Assembly (NCBI RefSeq): GCF_006912135.1
Contig: NZ_VIRS01000048.1
Span: forward strand, 1 to 48,342
Direction: 5' to 3'
Source of the DNA: Cryptosporangium phraense
GTDB taxonomy: Bacteria > Actinomycetota > Actinomycetes > Mycobacteriales > Cryptosporangiaceae
Length of the DNA stretch: 48,342 bases
This document shows positions 32,156-40,728 of the stretch, piece by piece; the stretch's first letter is position 1; each line of letters begins with the position of its first letter. Position numbers and translations under genes: made by a program. A model generated the notes under the pieces. It was not told the DNA's origin, did no database searches, and was given only the letters and a program-made list of their open reading frames with translations.

Positions 32156-33736
32156 ATGGGATCAGTCGCGGAAGCGGCCGAAGTAGCGGTTTATCTACGA
32201 GGGCTGAAGGCTCGGTCGAACCTGAGTTACAAGGCGCTGGCGCGCCGGGCCGGAGTGGGGAGCTCGACGCTCCATCGGTATTGCTCGGGGGAACAGTTCC
32301 CGGCGGATTTCCGGGTCGTGCAGGCGTTTGCGACGGCTTGCGGAGCGACGGCGGAGGAGGTCGGTCGGCTGCAGCAGGTCTGGGCCACGGACCCGCGGAA
32401 CCCGGCGTTGGCCGCGGTAGTGTTTCCCGGCTCTGGTGAGGTGGGGGGAGCGGTCCCGTCGTTCGGCGCGTCCGCCGGGCTGCCGATCGCTTCCGCGGAG
32501 GCCGGGGTCGGCGACTCGACGGCTGGGCCGGGCCGGCCTGCCGCGCCGTTGTCCCCTGAGGCGCTCGCGATGCCGGTCGGGGAAGAGACCCCCGCCGCGA
32601 GGAACGCGATGGCGGCCTCAGCCGCGCCGATTGCCGCTACGGGGGCCGCGACCGGTGCGCCCGCCGCGACCGCTCCACCTGCCGGCGTGGTGAGGCCTGC
32701 CGGGGTGGGGACCGCTGGGGTGGTGGCGCCTGCCGCGATCGCAACGACGGCTGAGGAGGCGGCGGTGGCTGCCGCATTCGCCGGGACTGCCGTACCTGCT
32801 GGGACGGGCACGTTCGCTGCGGCCGCCCCGCCTGCGGGATGGGGTGGACCTGCGGGGACGGTCGCGCCCGGTGCAACCGTTAGGCCCGCCGGGACCGCCG
32901 CGCCTGCCGGAATGGCCGCCGAAGCGCCACCCGCCGTACAGGCAACACCCGCCGCGCCGGCCACGTCGGCGGCGGCAGGGCCTCGGGAAGGGGACGGATC
33001 GGTCGGGGCCGAAGAAGCCGGGGAACTGGTCGGAACCGGGTGGGTCGGCAGCGCGCGGCGATGGGTGTGGGTGTTAGCGGCGGCCGTCGTCGTCGCGGTG
33101 CTGGCAGCAGCCACCTACCTCGTCCGCACCACCAACGAACCCGACCGCGCGGCCGCGCCCCGAGACACCGGCCTCCTCTTCTCCCAAGCCTGCCAAGGCC
33201 CGATCAGCATGGGCCAGCACGACAGCTGCGTCGAAGAGGTCCAGCGACTGCTCGCCAAGACCGGCACCAAGATCGGCATCGACGCCGACTTCGGGCCGGA
33301 GACGCTCCGCCGGGTCACGGCGTTCCAGGTCCTCGCCGGGCTCCCGGTCAAGGGCGTCGTCGACGACGACACCAAGCGCGCGCTCTATCAGGGCGGCGTC
33401 TCGATGCGCAGCTGGACCCCGGCCCAGGTCGAGAAACACATCCGCGAAGTCTTCCCCGAAGAGCCCGACCGCGCGGTCGCGATCGCGAAATGCCAGTCCA
33501 CCCTCGACCCGTTCTGGGTGCTCCCGAACGTCGACACGAGCCGCAACTGGGGCATCTTCCAGATCTCCGACCGCCGGCTCCGAGAACTCGACGGCACCCC
33601 GCGCCGCGCCTTCGATCCCGACTGGAACATCTGGGCCGCCCGCGAACTCTGGCGAATGCACCACGGCTTCCGGGACGACTGGCCGTACTGCGACCAATCC
33701 TTCCCCCGCCCTCCGGCCCCGAAAGCGACGAGCTAA
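32156..33736 (+). CDS. Membrane HTH protein with peptidoglycan-binding and lysozyme-like domains
   Basis: The 526-aa protein joins a cytoplasmic helix-turn-helix (about 10-75: YKALARRAGVGSSTLHRYCSGE), an Ala/Pro/Gly linker of about 200 residues, one transmembrane helix (about 303-322), a peptidoglycan-binding domain (about 345-415: VEEVQRLLAKTGTKIGIDADFG) and a lytic-transglycosylase-like domain (about 420-510). The last contains AIAKCQSTLDP...NWGIFQIS. Transglycosylases have CES here, and the catalytic Glu is Gln447 (CAG at 33494). So the domain may bind but not cut murein, which suggests a cell-wall sensor signalling to DNA. ATG 32156 has GGGGAG five bases upstream; a GTG lies two codons earlier. 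It ends overlapping the convergent OsmC gene. Confidence 0.85.
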   Translation: MGSVAEAAEVAVYLRGLKARSNLSYKALARRAGVGSSTLHRYCSGEQFPADFRVVQAFATACGATAEEVGRLQQVWATDPRNPALAAVVFPGSGEVGGAVPSFGASAGLPIASAEAGVGDSTAGPGRPAAPLSPEALAMPVGEETPAARNAMAASAAPIAATGAATGAPAATAPPAGVVRPAGVGTAGVVAPAAIATTAEEAAVAAAFAGTAVPAGTGTFAAAAPPAGWGGPAGTVAPGATVRPAGTAAPAGMAAEAPPAVQATPAAPATSAAAGPREGDGSVGAEEAGELVGTGWVGSARRWVWVLAAAVVVAVLAAATYLVRTTNEPDRAAAPRDTGLLFSQACQGPISMGQHDSCVEEVQRLLAKTGTKIGIDADFGPETLRRVTAFQVLAGLPVKGVVDDDTKRALYQGGVSMRSWTPAQVEKHIREVFPEEPDRAVAIAKCQSTLDPFWVLPNVDTSRNWGIFQISDRRLRELDGTPRRAFDPDWNIWAARELWRMHHGFRDDWPYCDQSFPRPPAPKATS

Positions 33737-34206
33737 GACTCCACCACCACGACCGGCTCGTGCCGTACCGGAAAATTCACCGACGACGCGATGAAACACC
33801 GCTCACTGGCGTCCGCATGAAGGCGAGTCGCGAGGTCGACGTTCCCACCTCGGGCCACCGTCACCCGGGGGTGCAGCACGACCTCGGTGAACCGTCCGCC
33901 CCCGCCGGGGGTCTGCGTCATCGCTCCGGTCGGAGCGTCCGAATAAGCAGTGACGACGACCCCCGCTTCGACGCAGACGTGCAGGTAGGACATGAGGTGG
34001 CAGCCCGACAGGGCGGCCACCAGTAGGAGCTCGGGGTTCCACCGGTCGGTCTCCCCGCGGAACGCGGGGTCGGCCGACCCCAGGAGCGCGGGACGACCGG
34101 GGGCGGTCACCTCGTGCGACCGGCCGTACGCCCGGTAGGCGCTGGTCCCGGTGCCCTGGTTTCCCGTCCAGACCAGCGCGAGTTCGTAATTGTGGACCGC
34201 AACCAC
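33733..34206 (-). CDS. OsmC family peroxidase-like protein
   Basis: OsmC/Ohr-fold protein of 157 aa, likely reducing organic or fatty-acid hydroperoxides with a Cys thiol. The conserved ELLLVAALSGCHLMSYLHVC segment carries the first catalytic Cys and the neighbouring helix. A second Cys occurs in ASERCFIASSVNFPV, the position of the resolving Cys. It belongs to the OsmC-like subgroup rather than Ohr. The start is uncertain: GTG 34206 (GAGGAG 11 bases upstream) fits the family; a TTG at 34233 overlaps the EamA stop. It is the second gene of a unit with the EamA transporter and its stop overlaps the convergent HTH gene. Confidence 0.88.
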   Translation of the reverse strand: MVAVHNYELALVWTGNQGTGTSAYRAYGRSHEVTAPGRPALLGSADPAFRGETDRWNPELLLVAALSGCHLMSYLHVCVEAGVVVTAYSDAPTGAMTQTPGGGGRFTEVVLHPRVTVARGGNVDLATRLHADASERCFIASSVNFPVRHEPVVVVES

Positions 34207-34229
34207 CTGCTGCTCGTCTCCTCGAAATG

Positions 34230-35153
34230 TCAAGTATCGGCGGGAATCCGCCGCCGGTCCTCGGTCGCCGGGCGCTTCGCCCGGGTCAGTCCGACGCCGA
34301 CCAGTACGACGGCCGTGCCGACGACCGTGCCCGCCGTGATGTGTTCGTCCAGCACCAGCCAGCCCAGCACCGCGGCGACCACGGGCAACAAGTACAGCAC
34401 CACCGACGCCGCCTGCCCCACCTCGGCGATCTGCCGGATGTTCAGCACCGTGGCCAAACCGGTGCAGAACGCCCCGAGCGTGATCGTCGCCAGGACGACC
34501 GCGGGCGTGAGCCGGACGCCGTCCAGCGAGTGCGCGCCGGTCACCGGCAACGTCAGCAGCGCCAGCACGGTTCCCGCGACCAGCTGCCCGGCCGCCAGCG
34601 CGACCGGTGGCCGGTCGATCTTCGACATGTACCGGTCGATGTAGACGTAACTCGCGCCGTAGCTCGCGGCGGCCAGCAGCCCGAGCATCGTCGGCACCGC
34701 GGGTAGTCCCTCACCCGGCGGCCAGGTGCCGATCACCAGCAGCGTGCCGACCAGGCCGGCCAGCAGCCCGGCGACGTAGCGTCCGCGAATCCGCCCGGTC
34801 GCCCCGGTGCAGATGCCGATGGCCAGCGTCCAGAGCGGAGTGGTCGCGTTCAGCATGCCGCCGACGTGCGAGTCGATCGACCGGACCGCGTACGCGAACA
34901 GCAGCAGCGGGATCACGTTGCCGATCGCCGCGACGACGGCCAGGTGCGTCCAGACGCGCGGTTCGGCGGGGATCCGGATGCCGCGCAAGCGGCAGAAACC
35001 CAGCAGCAGAGCCGATCCGAGGGCGAGCCGGACCACGGTGAGGACGCCCGGCGGGAGTCCCTTCAGAGCGACGGCGGCCCAGAGAAAACTCGACCCCCAC
35101 AGCCCTGCCAGCACCACCAGCCGGACGAGAGGCGCACGTCCGGTAATCCCCAT
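34230..35153 (-). CDS. EamA/DMT superfamily transporter
   Basis: Ten-helix membrane transporter of 307 aa, made of two EamA repeats (about 10-135 and 150-290). The repeat hallmarks are LWGSSFLWAAVALKGLPPGVLTVVR in the first, and a late VVLYLLPVVAAVLGWLVLDEHITAGTVVGTAVVLVGV in the second. Family members export amino acids or other metabolites; the substrate is unknown. The ATG at 35153 lacks a clear ribosome site, so the message might be leaderless. It is followed without gap by the OsmC gene. Confidence 0.9.
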   Translation of the reverse strand: MGITGRAPLVRLVVLAGLWGSSFLWAAVALKGLPPGVLTVVRLALGSALLLGFCRLRGIRIPAEPRVWTHLAVVAAIGNVIPLLLFAYAVRSIDSHVGGMLNATTPLWTLAIGICTGATGRIRGRYVAGLLAGLVGTLLVIGTWPPGEGLPAVPTMLGLLAAASYGASYVYIDRYMSKIDRPPVALAAGQLVAGTVLALLTLPVTGAHSLDGVRLTPAVVLATITLGAFCTGLATVLNIRQIAEVGQAASVVLYLLPVVAAVLGWLVLDEHITAGTVVGTAVVLVGVGLTRAKRPATEDRRRIPADT

Positions 35154-35439
35154 AGTGTTACGAACGGTAAGTGCCAGCAGAGGTTCAGCTGATACCGCTG
35201 TGACTCGGCTCGAATCCGCGGTGCGTCGCTCACGCAGGTGTCGGTCAGGTTGCGGTTCCGTCACGCGGGCGACATTTACTGACGGATCGACCAGGCCCTC
35301 GGCAGCTCTCGCCAACGGAGTGCCGCCGAGTCGGTGCTGTCTTGACCATGAGACGCAGGTCACCCGGGCCGGATATTCGTCGTCATCCTGAGGGTGGCAC
35401 CGGACCGCCCTCTTCGCGGGGCAGGGAAAAGGGGTCGCC

Positions 35440-36906
35440 ATGTTTGGCTGGACTGTCGTACACGGAGGCAAGGCGCCACCGCCGGGCGAGGTAGTTCGGC
35501 CGGACGAGCGGCTGTCCTGGCCGCGGACGATCGGCCTCGGCGCCCAGCACGTCGTCGCGATGTTCGGGGCGACGTTCGTCTTCCCGCTGATCATGGGCCT
35601 GAACCCGCAGCTCGCGATCATGATGAGCGGTATCGCGACGATCATCTTCCTGTTGATCGTGAGCGGTCGCGTGCCTTCGTACTTGGGGACGTCGGCGTCG
35701 TTCGTCGGTGGGGTCGCGGCGATCCGGGCTCAGGGCGGTGACTCGGCCGAGGTCACCGGGGCGATCCTGGTCGCCGGCGTGGTGCTGGCGCTGGTCGGCG
35801 TGCTGATCCACTTCGTCGGCTCGCGGGCGATCTACACGGTCTTACCGCCGGTCGTCACCGGCGCGGTCGTGATGCTGATCGGCTTCAACCTGGCCCCGGT
35901 CGTGGCCGGCACGTACTGGCCGCAGGATCAGTGGATCGCGCTGCTCACGATGCTGTTCGTCATCGTGGTGGCGGTCGGGGTTCGCGGGTTCCTGGGCCGC
36001 ATCGCGATCTTCCTCGCGCTGGTGTTCGGGTACGTCCTGTCGTGGATCTTCGACCGGATCTTCGGCCAGATCACCTCGTACAGTGCGGCCGCCGCCAAGG
36101 AGACCACCCACTTCCGGGTCGACTGGTCCGGGGTGAAAGCCGCGGATTGGCTCGGCTTCCCGCCACACACCGAAGGCGACGTCGTCGGCTGGCACGCGCC
36201 GAGTTTCTCGGTCGCGGCGATCCTGCTCGTGCTCCCGGCCGTGATCGCGCTGATCGCGGAGAACGCCGGTCACGTGAAGGCCGTCGCCGAGATGACCGGC
36301 GACGACCTCGACCCGGTGATGGGCCGCGCGATCGCCGCCGACGGTGTCGGCACCGTGATCGCGTCCGCGGTCGGTGGCTCGCCGACCACGACGTACGCCG
36401 AGAACATCGGCGTCATGGCGGCCACCCGCGTCTACTCGACGGCCGCCTACTACGTGGCCGCGATCGTCGCGATCCTGTTCGGGTTCTCGCCGAAGTTCGG
36501 CGCGGTCGTCTCGGCGACCCCGGGCGGTGTGCTGGGCGGCATCACGGTCGTGCTCTACGGCATGATCGGCCTGCTCGGCGCGAAGATCTGGCGGGAGAAC
36601 CGGGTCGACTTCTCGAACCCGATCAACCTGGTTCCGGCGGCCGCGGGCATCATCATCGGCATCGGCGGCGTCAGCCTGGTCTTCACCGACGACTTCTCGC
36701 TGTCCGGCATCGCGCTCGGCACGATCGTCACCGTGCTCGGCTTCCACTTGGCCAAGGCGATCGCCCCGCCGCACCTGAAGGAGCTGTGGGCCGCGGAGCG
36801 GACCGCGCCCGACGCGACCTCGGCGGCCGCGGAGACCGCGGCCGGGAAGGACGCGGGCGGAGCGGTGCTCGTCGTCGACGAGCCCGGCGCCTATAAGGAG
36901 CCGTAA
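35440..36906 (+). CDS. NCS2 uracil/xanthine permease
   Basis: Nucleobase:cation symporter of 488 aa with about 12-14 membrane segments. Signatures: LGAQHVVAMFGATFVFPLIMGLNP (QH motif in TM1), LIAENAGHVKAV with the substrate-binding Glu in TM8, and GGSPTTTYAENIGVMAATRVYS in the TM9-10 region, the motif typical of the UraA-like branch. Uracil is therefore slightly favoured over xanthine or urate, but the branch boundary is soft. The ATG has AAAAGGGG five bases upstream. It is followed by a large hairpin and then by molybdenum hydroxylase genes on the same strand, suggesting that it imports their substrate. Confidence 0.93.
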   Translation: MFGWTVVHGGKAPPPGEVVRPDERLSWPRTIGLGAQHVVAMFGATFVFPLIMGLNPQLAIMMSGIATIIFLLIVSGRVPSYLGTSASFVGGVAAIRAQGGDSAEVTGAILVAGVVLALVGVLIHFVGSRAIYTVLPPVVTGAVVMLIGFNLAPVVAGTYWPQDQWIALLTMLFVIVVAVGVRGFLGRIAIFLALVFGYVLSWIFDRIFGQITSYSAAAAKETTHFRVDWSGVKAADWLGFPPHTEGDVVGWHAPSFSVAAILLVLPAVIALIAENAGHVKAVAEMTGDDLDPVMGRAIAADGVGTVIASAVGGSPTTTYAENIGVMAATRVYSTAAYYVAAIVAILFGFSPKFGAVVSATPGGVLGGITVVLYGMIGLLGAKIWRENRVDFSNPINLVPAAAGIIIGIGGVSLVFTDDFSLSGIALGTIVTVLGFHLAKAIAPPHLKELWAAERTAPDATSAAAETAAGKDAGGAVLVVDEPGAYKEP

Positions 36907-36914
36907 GAGTCGAG

Positions 36915-36949
36915 GCCCCTTTGCGAAGGCTCGGCCTTCGCAAAGGGGC
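36915..36949. terminator. Perfect 16-bp hairpin between the permease and hydroxylase genes
   Basis: Arms 36915-36930 and 36934-36949 are perfectly complementary around a TCG loop, starting eight bases after the permease stop and ending 31 bases before the next start codon. No U tract follows. It may be an L-shaped actinomycete terminator or an RNA element that sets the ratio of permease to hydroxylase. Confidence 0.7.
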
Positions 36950-36980
36950 GCCCGCAACCGCATTGAGGGACTATCGCGGC

Positions 36981-37865
36981 ATGAAACCATCGGCCTTCGA
37001 GTACAACCGGCCGGAAACGCTGACCGAGGCGCTCGACGTCCTCGCCGAGCTCGGACCCGACGGAAAGGTGCTGGCCGGAGGCCAGAGCCTGGTCCCGCTG
37101 CTCAACATGCGCCTGGCGGCGCCGGCCCACCTGGTCGACGTCAACCGGCTCGCCGAGCTCTCCCGCGTCGAGGTGACTCCGGACGCGGTGACGGTCGGCG
37201 CGATCGCCCGCCACGCCGAGATCGAACACCATGCCGACGCTTCGCGGGCGCTGCCGCTGCTCCGCCAGGCGCTGACTCACGTGGCGCACCCGACGATCCG
37301 GAACCGGGGCACCACGGTCGGGAGCATCGTCCACGCCGACCCGGCCGGTGAGATGCCGTCGGTGCTGGTGCTGCTGGGTGGATCGGTGCAGCTGGCCTCG
37401 TCCTCGGGGAGTCGCACGGTCGCGGCGGAGGACTTCTTCCTGGCTCCGCTGGAGTCGGCGACCGAGGCCGGTGAGCTGGCCACCAGCGTCACGTTCCCGA
37501 TCCCGGCCGGGCACACCGGCACCGCCTGGCTCGAAGTTTCGCGGCGGCACGGCGACTACGCGATGTGCGGGCTCGGTGCCCTGGTCACGCTGGACGAGGA
37601 CCTGCGGGTCGCGTCCGCTCGGGCCACCTACGTGTCCATGGGCCCGACGCCGGTGAGCGTCGACTTCACGGGTTCTGTCGTAGGCCGTTCCTACGATTCG
37701 GCCGATTGGAGCGATGCTGCCCGGCTCGCCGTCGAGTCGGTCGAACCCGAGGAAGACATCCACGCGACCGCCGAGTACCGCCGCCACCTGGCCGGCGTGC
37801 TCACCGGGCGGGCGTTGAAGGCCGCCGCCGCGCACGCGGTGGCTCGGACGGAGGTACCGGCGTGA
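36981..37865 (+). CDS. Molybdenum hydroxylase FAD-binding subunit (CoxM/CutM-like)
   Basis: Medium subunit of a xanthine dehydrogenase/CO dehydrogenase-type enzyme, 294 aa; passes electrons from the iron-sulfur subunit to an acceptor through FAD. It has the two FAD-binding motifs AGGQSLVPLLNMR (about 32-44) and TIRNRGTTVGSIVHADPAGE (about 110-130), then the C-terminal CO-dehydrogenase flavoprotein domain (DIHATAEYRRHLAGVLTGRAL). GAGGGA lies about ten bases before the ATG. It is first in a four-gene run with overlapping start and stop codons (FAD, FeS, Mo, SRPBCC). Confidence 0.94.
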   Translation: MKPSAFEYNRPETLTEALDVLAELGPDGKVLAGGQSLVPLLNMRLAAPAHLVDVNRLAELSRVEVTPDAVTVGAIARHAEIEHHADASRALPLLRQALTHVAHPTIRNRGTTVGSIVHADPAGEMPSVLVLLGGSVQLASSSGSRTVAAEDFFLAPLESATEAGELATSVTFPIPAGHTGTAWLEVSRRHGDYAMCGLGALVTLDEDLRVASARATYVSMGPTPVSVDFTGSVVGRSYDSADWSDAARLAVESVEPEEDIHATAEYRRHLAGVLTGRALKAAAAHAVARTEVPA

Positions 37866-38335
37866 AGGTGACGCTGACGGTCAACGGTGTTCCCCGGACC
37901 GCGGACGTGGAGCCCCGGCGGTTGCTGGCCGACGCGCTGCGGCACGATCTCGGCCTCACCGGCACCCACCTGGGCTGCGAGCACGGCGTCTGCGGGTCCT
38001 GCACGGTCCTGGTCGACGGGCGGCCGATGCGGTCCTGCCTGATGTTCGCGGTCAGCGCCGAGGGCGCCGAGATCACGACCGTGGAGGGCTGCCGTTCGCC
38101 CGACGGCGGCCTCGGGCACGTCCAGCAGGCGTTCGTCGACTGTCACGGCCTCCAGTGCGGCTTCTGCACGCCGGGGTTCGTCACGACGATCACCGCGTAC
38201 CTTCGCGAGAACCCGGACCCGACCGAGGAGGAGGCCCGGGAGGCGATCGGCGGCAACCTCTGCCGGTGCACCGGCTACCAGAACATCGTGAAGTCGGTCC
38301 TCCGGGCGGCCGAGCTGCAGCGGGGGGCGGTCTGA
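37862..38335 (+). CDS. Molybdenum hydroxylase [2Fe-2S] subunit (CoxS-like)
   Basis: Small electron-transfer subunit of 157 aa. The plant-type ferredoxin cluster is held by C39, C44, C47 and C59 (CEHGVCGSC...SC). The second, helical-domain cluster is held by C99, C102, C134 and C136 (CGFCTPGF...CRCTGY). All eight ligands are present. The GTG start overlaps the FAD-subunit stop (GTGA), and its own stop overlaps the molybdenum-subunit ATG (TGATG), indicating tightly coupled synthesis. Confidence 0.96.
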   Translation: MKVTLTVNGVPRTADVEPRRLLADALRHDLGLTGTHLGCEHGVCGSCTVLVDGRPMRSCLMFAVSAEGAEITTVEGCRSPDGGLGHVQQAFVDCHGLQCGFCTPGFVTTITAYLRENPDPTEEEAREAIGGNLCRCTGYQNIVKSVLRAAELQRGAV

Positions 38336-40728
38336 TGGTGACCCGTGCGTTCGGCGTCCCGATGACCCGCCGGGAAGACCCCCGTCTGGTGTCCGGCAAC
38401 GGTCGCTATCTGGACGATCTGGGAGAAGGCGCTCTCGCGGTGGCGTTCGTCCGCTCCCCGCACGCCCACGCCCGCATTCTCGACGTCGACGTCACCGAGG
38501 CGCTCGACGTCGAGGGCCTGGTCGCGATCTACACCTACGAGGACCTGGCCGACGACCCGAACCCGCGGGTGTCCGAGCCGCTCCCGCTGCTGATCCCGCA
38601 CCCGGCCCTGCACGCACCCCGGGTCAACACCCCGCTGGCCAACGGGGTGGCCCGGCACGTCGGCGAGGCCGTCGTGATGGTGGTGGCGACCGACCGGTAC
38701 ATCGCCGAAGACGCGGCCGAGCGGATCGTCGTTGAGTACGAGACGCTGCCGGCCGTCGTCGGTATCCCGGCCGCTCGCGACGCGGTTCACCAGGTGCACG
38801 CCGACGTGCTCGACAACGTGTCGGCCCACCTGGTGCAGGAGGTGGGGGACGCCCCGGCGGCGATCGCGGCCGCCCCGCACACGCTCAGCCTCGACCTGGA
38901 CATCGAGCGGTCGGCCTCGATGCCGATGGAGGGCAAGGGCGTCTACGCCCGCTGGGATTCCGACGACCGGTCGCTGCGCGTCTACACGTCGACGCAGGCC
39001 TCGACGTCGGTGCGGTTCGCGCTGGCCGCCAAGCTCGATCTGCCGGTCGACCGCATCGACGTGATCGCGCCCGACGTCGGCGGCGGGTTCGGCGTCAAGA
39101 TCGTGCACCCGTGGCCGGAGGAGGTGCTGATCCCGTGGGCCGCGGTGAAGCTGAACCGCGAGGTCAAGTGGGTCGAAGACCGCCGCGAGCACTTCATCAG
39201 CTCGACGCACGAGCGCGGGCAGCTGCAGAAGGTGACGGTCGGGTTCGACGACGAGGGGCACGTGCTCGGGCTCGACGTCGAGTTCTGGCACGACAACGGC
39301 GCCTACACGCCGTACGGCATCATCGTCCCGATCGTGACGTCGACGCAGCTGCTCGGGCCGTACAAGCCGGGGGCGTACCGGGTCGAGTTCCGGTCGATGT
39401 ACACGAACACCGTGACCGTGACGCCGTACCGCGGGGCCGGGCGTCCGCAGGGCGTGTTCGCGATGGAACGCACGATGGACGCGATCGCTGCGTATCTGGG
39501 GCTGGATCGCGCGCTCGTGCGGTCGCGGAACTTCATCCAGCCCGAGGACATGCCGTACGACCACCACCTGACGTTCCAGGACGGGCGGCCGCTGATCTAC
39601 GACTCGGGTGATTACCCGACGTCGCTGGAGAAGATCAAGGCGCTGGTGGGGTGGGATTCGTTCGTGGCTCTTCGCGATTCCGCCCGGGCCGAGGGGCGGC
39701 GGGTCGGGATCGGGCTGGCCTGCTACGTCGAAGGCACCGGGCCGGGGCCGTACGAGGGCGCGTTCGTGCGGGTGGAGACCACCGGGAAGGTCGTCGTGGC
39801 GACCGGGCTCACGACCCAGGGCCAGGGGCACGAGACCGTGTTCGCGCAGATCGCGGCCGAGGAGCTCGGGGTACCGGTCGACGACGTCTCGGTGACCACC
39901 GGCGACACGCGGCGGTTCAAGTACGCGGTCGGCACGTTCGCGTCCCGGGCCGCGGTGATGAGCGGCAACGCGGTCGCGCTGACCGCCCGGAAGGTGCGGG
40001 CCAAGGCGCTGCGCATCGCCGGGGACGCGCTCGAGGTCGACCCCAAGGACCTCGAGATCGTCGACGGGATGGTGCAGGTCAAGGGCGTGCCCGACGGTGG
40101 GATCCCGCTGCGCACGGTCGCGGTGCTGTCGAACCCGCTGCGGTACGCGTTCGACGAGGAGGCGAAGCGGGCGACCCAGTTCGCCGGCACCGCCGACCTG
40201 AACAAGCCGCCGATCGACGAGGACGACGAACCGGGGCTGGAGGCGACCGACTACTACTCGCCGATCCGGTCGACGTTCGCCAGCGGCATGCACGCGGCCG
40301 TCGTCGAGACCGATCCGGAGACCGCGGAGATCAAGATCCTGCGCTACTGCGTCGTGCACGACTGCGGGACGCTGATCAACCCGCGGATCGTCGAGGGGCA
40401 GATCCACGGCGGGGTGGCGCAGGGCGTCGGCGGCGCGCTGTACGAGCGGATCGTCTACGACGAGAACGGGCAGCCGCAGAACGCGTCGTACATGGACTTC
40501 CTGATTCCGTACGCGTCCGAAGTGCCGACGATCGAGACCGACCACCTCGAGACGCCGTCCCCGCTCAATCCGCTCGGGGTGAAGGGGGCAGGCGAGGCCG
40601 GGGTCATCCCGTCGGCGGCGCTGTTCGCGTCGGCGATCTCCGACGCGGAGGGCTTCTTCATCACCCGGATGCCGATTTCTCCGTCCGAGTTGTGGGCGTT
40701 GCGCGAGTTGGAGGGAACCAAGAAGTGA
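38335..40728 (+). CDS. Molybdenum hydroxylase large subunit (CoxL-like, form II type)
   Basis: Molybdopterin-binding catalytic subunit of 797 aa. It begins with GVPMTRREDPRLVSGNGRYLDDL. The cofactor segments are GGGFGVK and QGQGHETVFAQIAAEELGV. The active-site loop reads PYRGAGRP (about 364-371), not the AYRCSFR of true CO dehydrogenases, so CO is unlikely as the substrate. The catalytic Glu is E754 in GVKGAGEAG. Family members hydroxylate purines, pyrimidines, nicotinate and other N-heterocycles. With the NCS2 permease and the cytosine-deaminase-like gene alongside, a nucleobase is the best guess. The stop overlaps the GTG of the SRPBCC gene. Confidence 0.94.
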   Translation: MVTRAFGVPMTRREDPRLVSGNGRYLDDLGEGALAVAFVRSPHAHARILDVDVTEALDVEGLVAIYTYEDLADDPNPRVSEPLPLLIPHPALHAPRVNTPLANGVARHVGEAVVMVVATDRYIAEDAAERIVVEYETLPAVVGIPAARDAVHQVHADVLDNVSAHLVQEVGDAPAAIAAAPHTLSLDLDIERSASMPMEGKGVYARWDSDDRSLRVYTSTQASTSVRFALAAKLDLPVDRIDVIAPDVGGGFGVKIVHPWPEEVLIPWAAVKLNREVKWVEDRREHFISSTHERGQLQKVTVGFDDEGHVLGLDVEFWHDNGAYTPYGIIVPIVTSTQLLGPYKPGAYRVEFRSMYTNTVTVTPYRGAGRPQGVFAMERTMDAIAAYLGLDRALVRSRNFIQPEDMPYDHHLTFQDGRPLIYDSGDYPTSLEKIKALVGWDSFVALRDSARAEGRRVGIGLACYVEGTGPGPYEGAFVRVETTGKVVVATGLTTQGQGHETVFAQIAAEELGVPVDDVSVTTGDTRRFKYAVGTFASRAAVMSGNAVALTARKVRAKALRIAGDALEVDPKDLEIVDGMVQVKGVPDGGIPLRTVAVLSNPLRYAFDEEAKRATQFAGTADLNKPPIDEDDEPGLEATDYYSPIRSTFASGMHAAVVETDPETAEIKILRYCVVHDCGTLINPRIVEGQIHGGVAQGVGGALYERIVYDENGQPQNASYMDFLIPYASEVPTIETDHLETPSPLNPLGVKGAGEAGVIPSAALFASAISDAEGFFITRMPISPSELWALRELEGTKK

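Noticed and set aside
35342-35380. TTGACC with GATATT as a promoter for the NCS2 gene
   Set aside because: The spacer is about 24 bases, too long for a sigma-70-type promoter.
38335-40728. Large subunit as a true carbon monoxide dehydrogenase
   Set aside because: The active-site loop is PYRGAGRP, without the Cys-containing AYRCSFR motif that binds the Mo-Cu centre.
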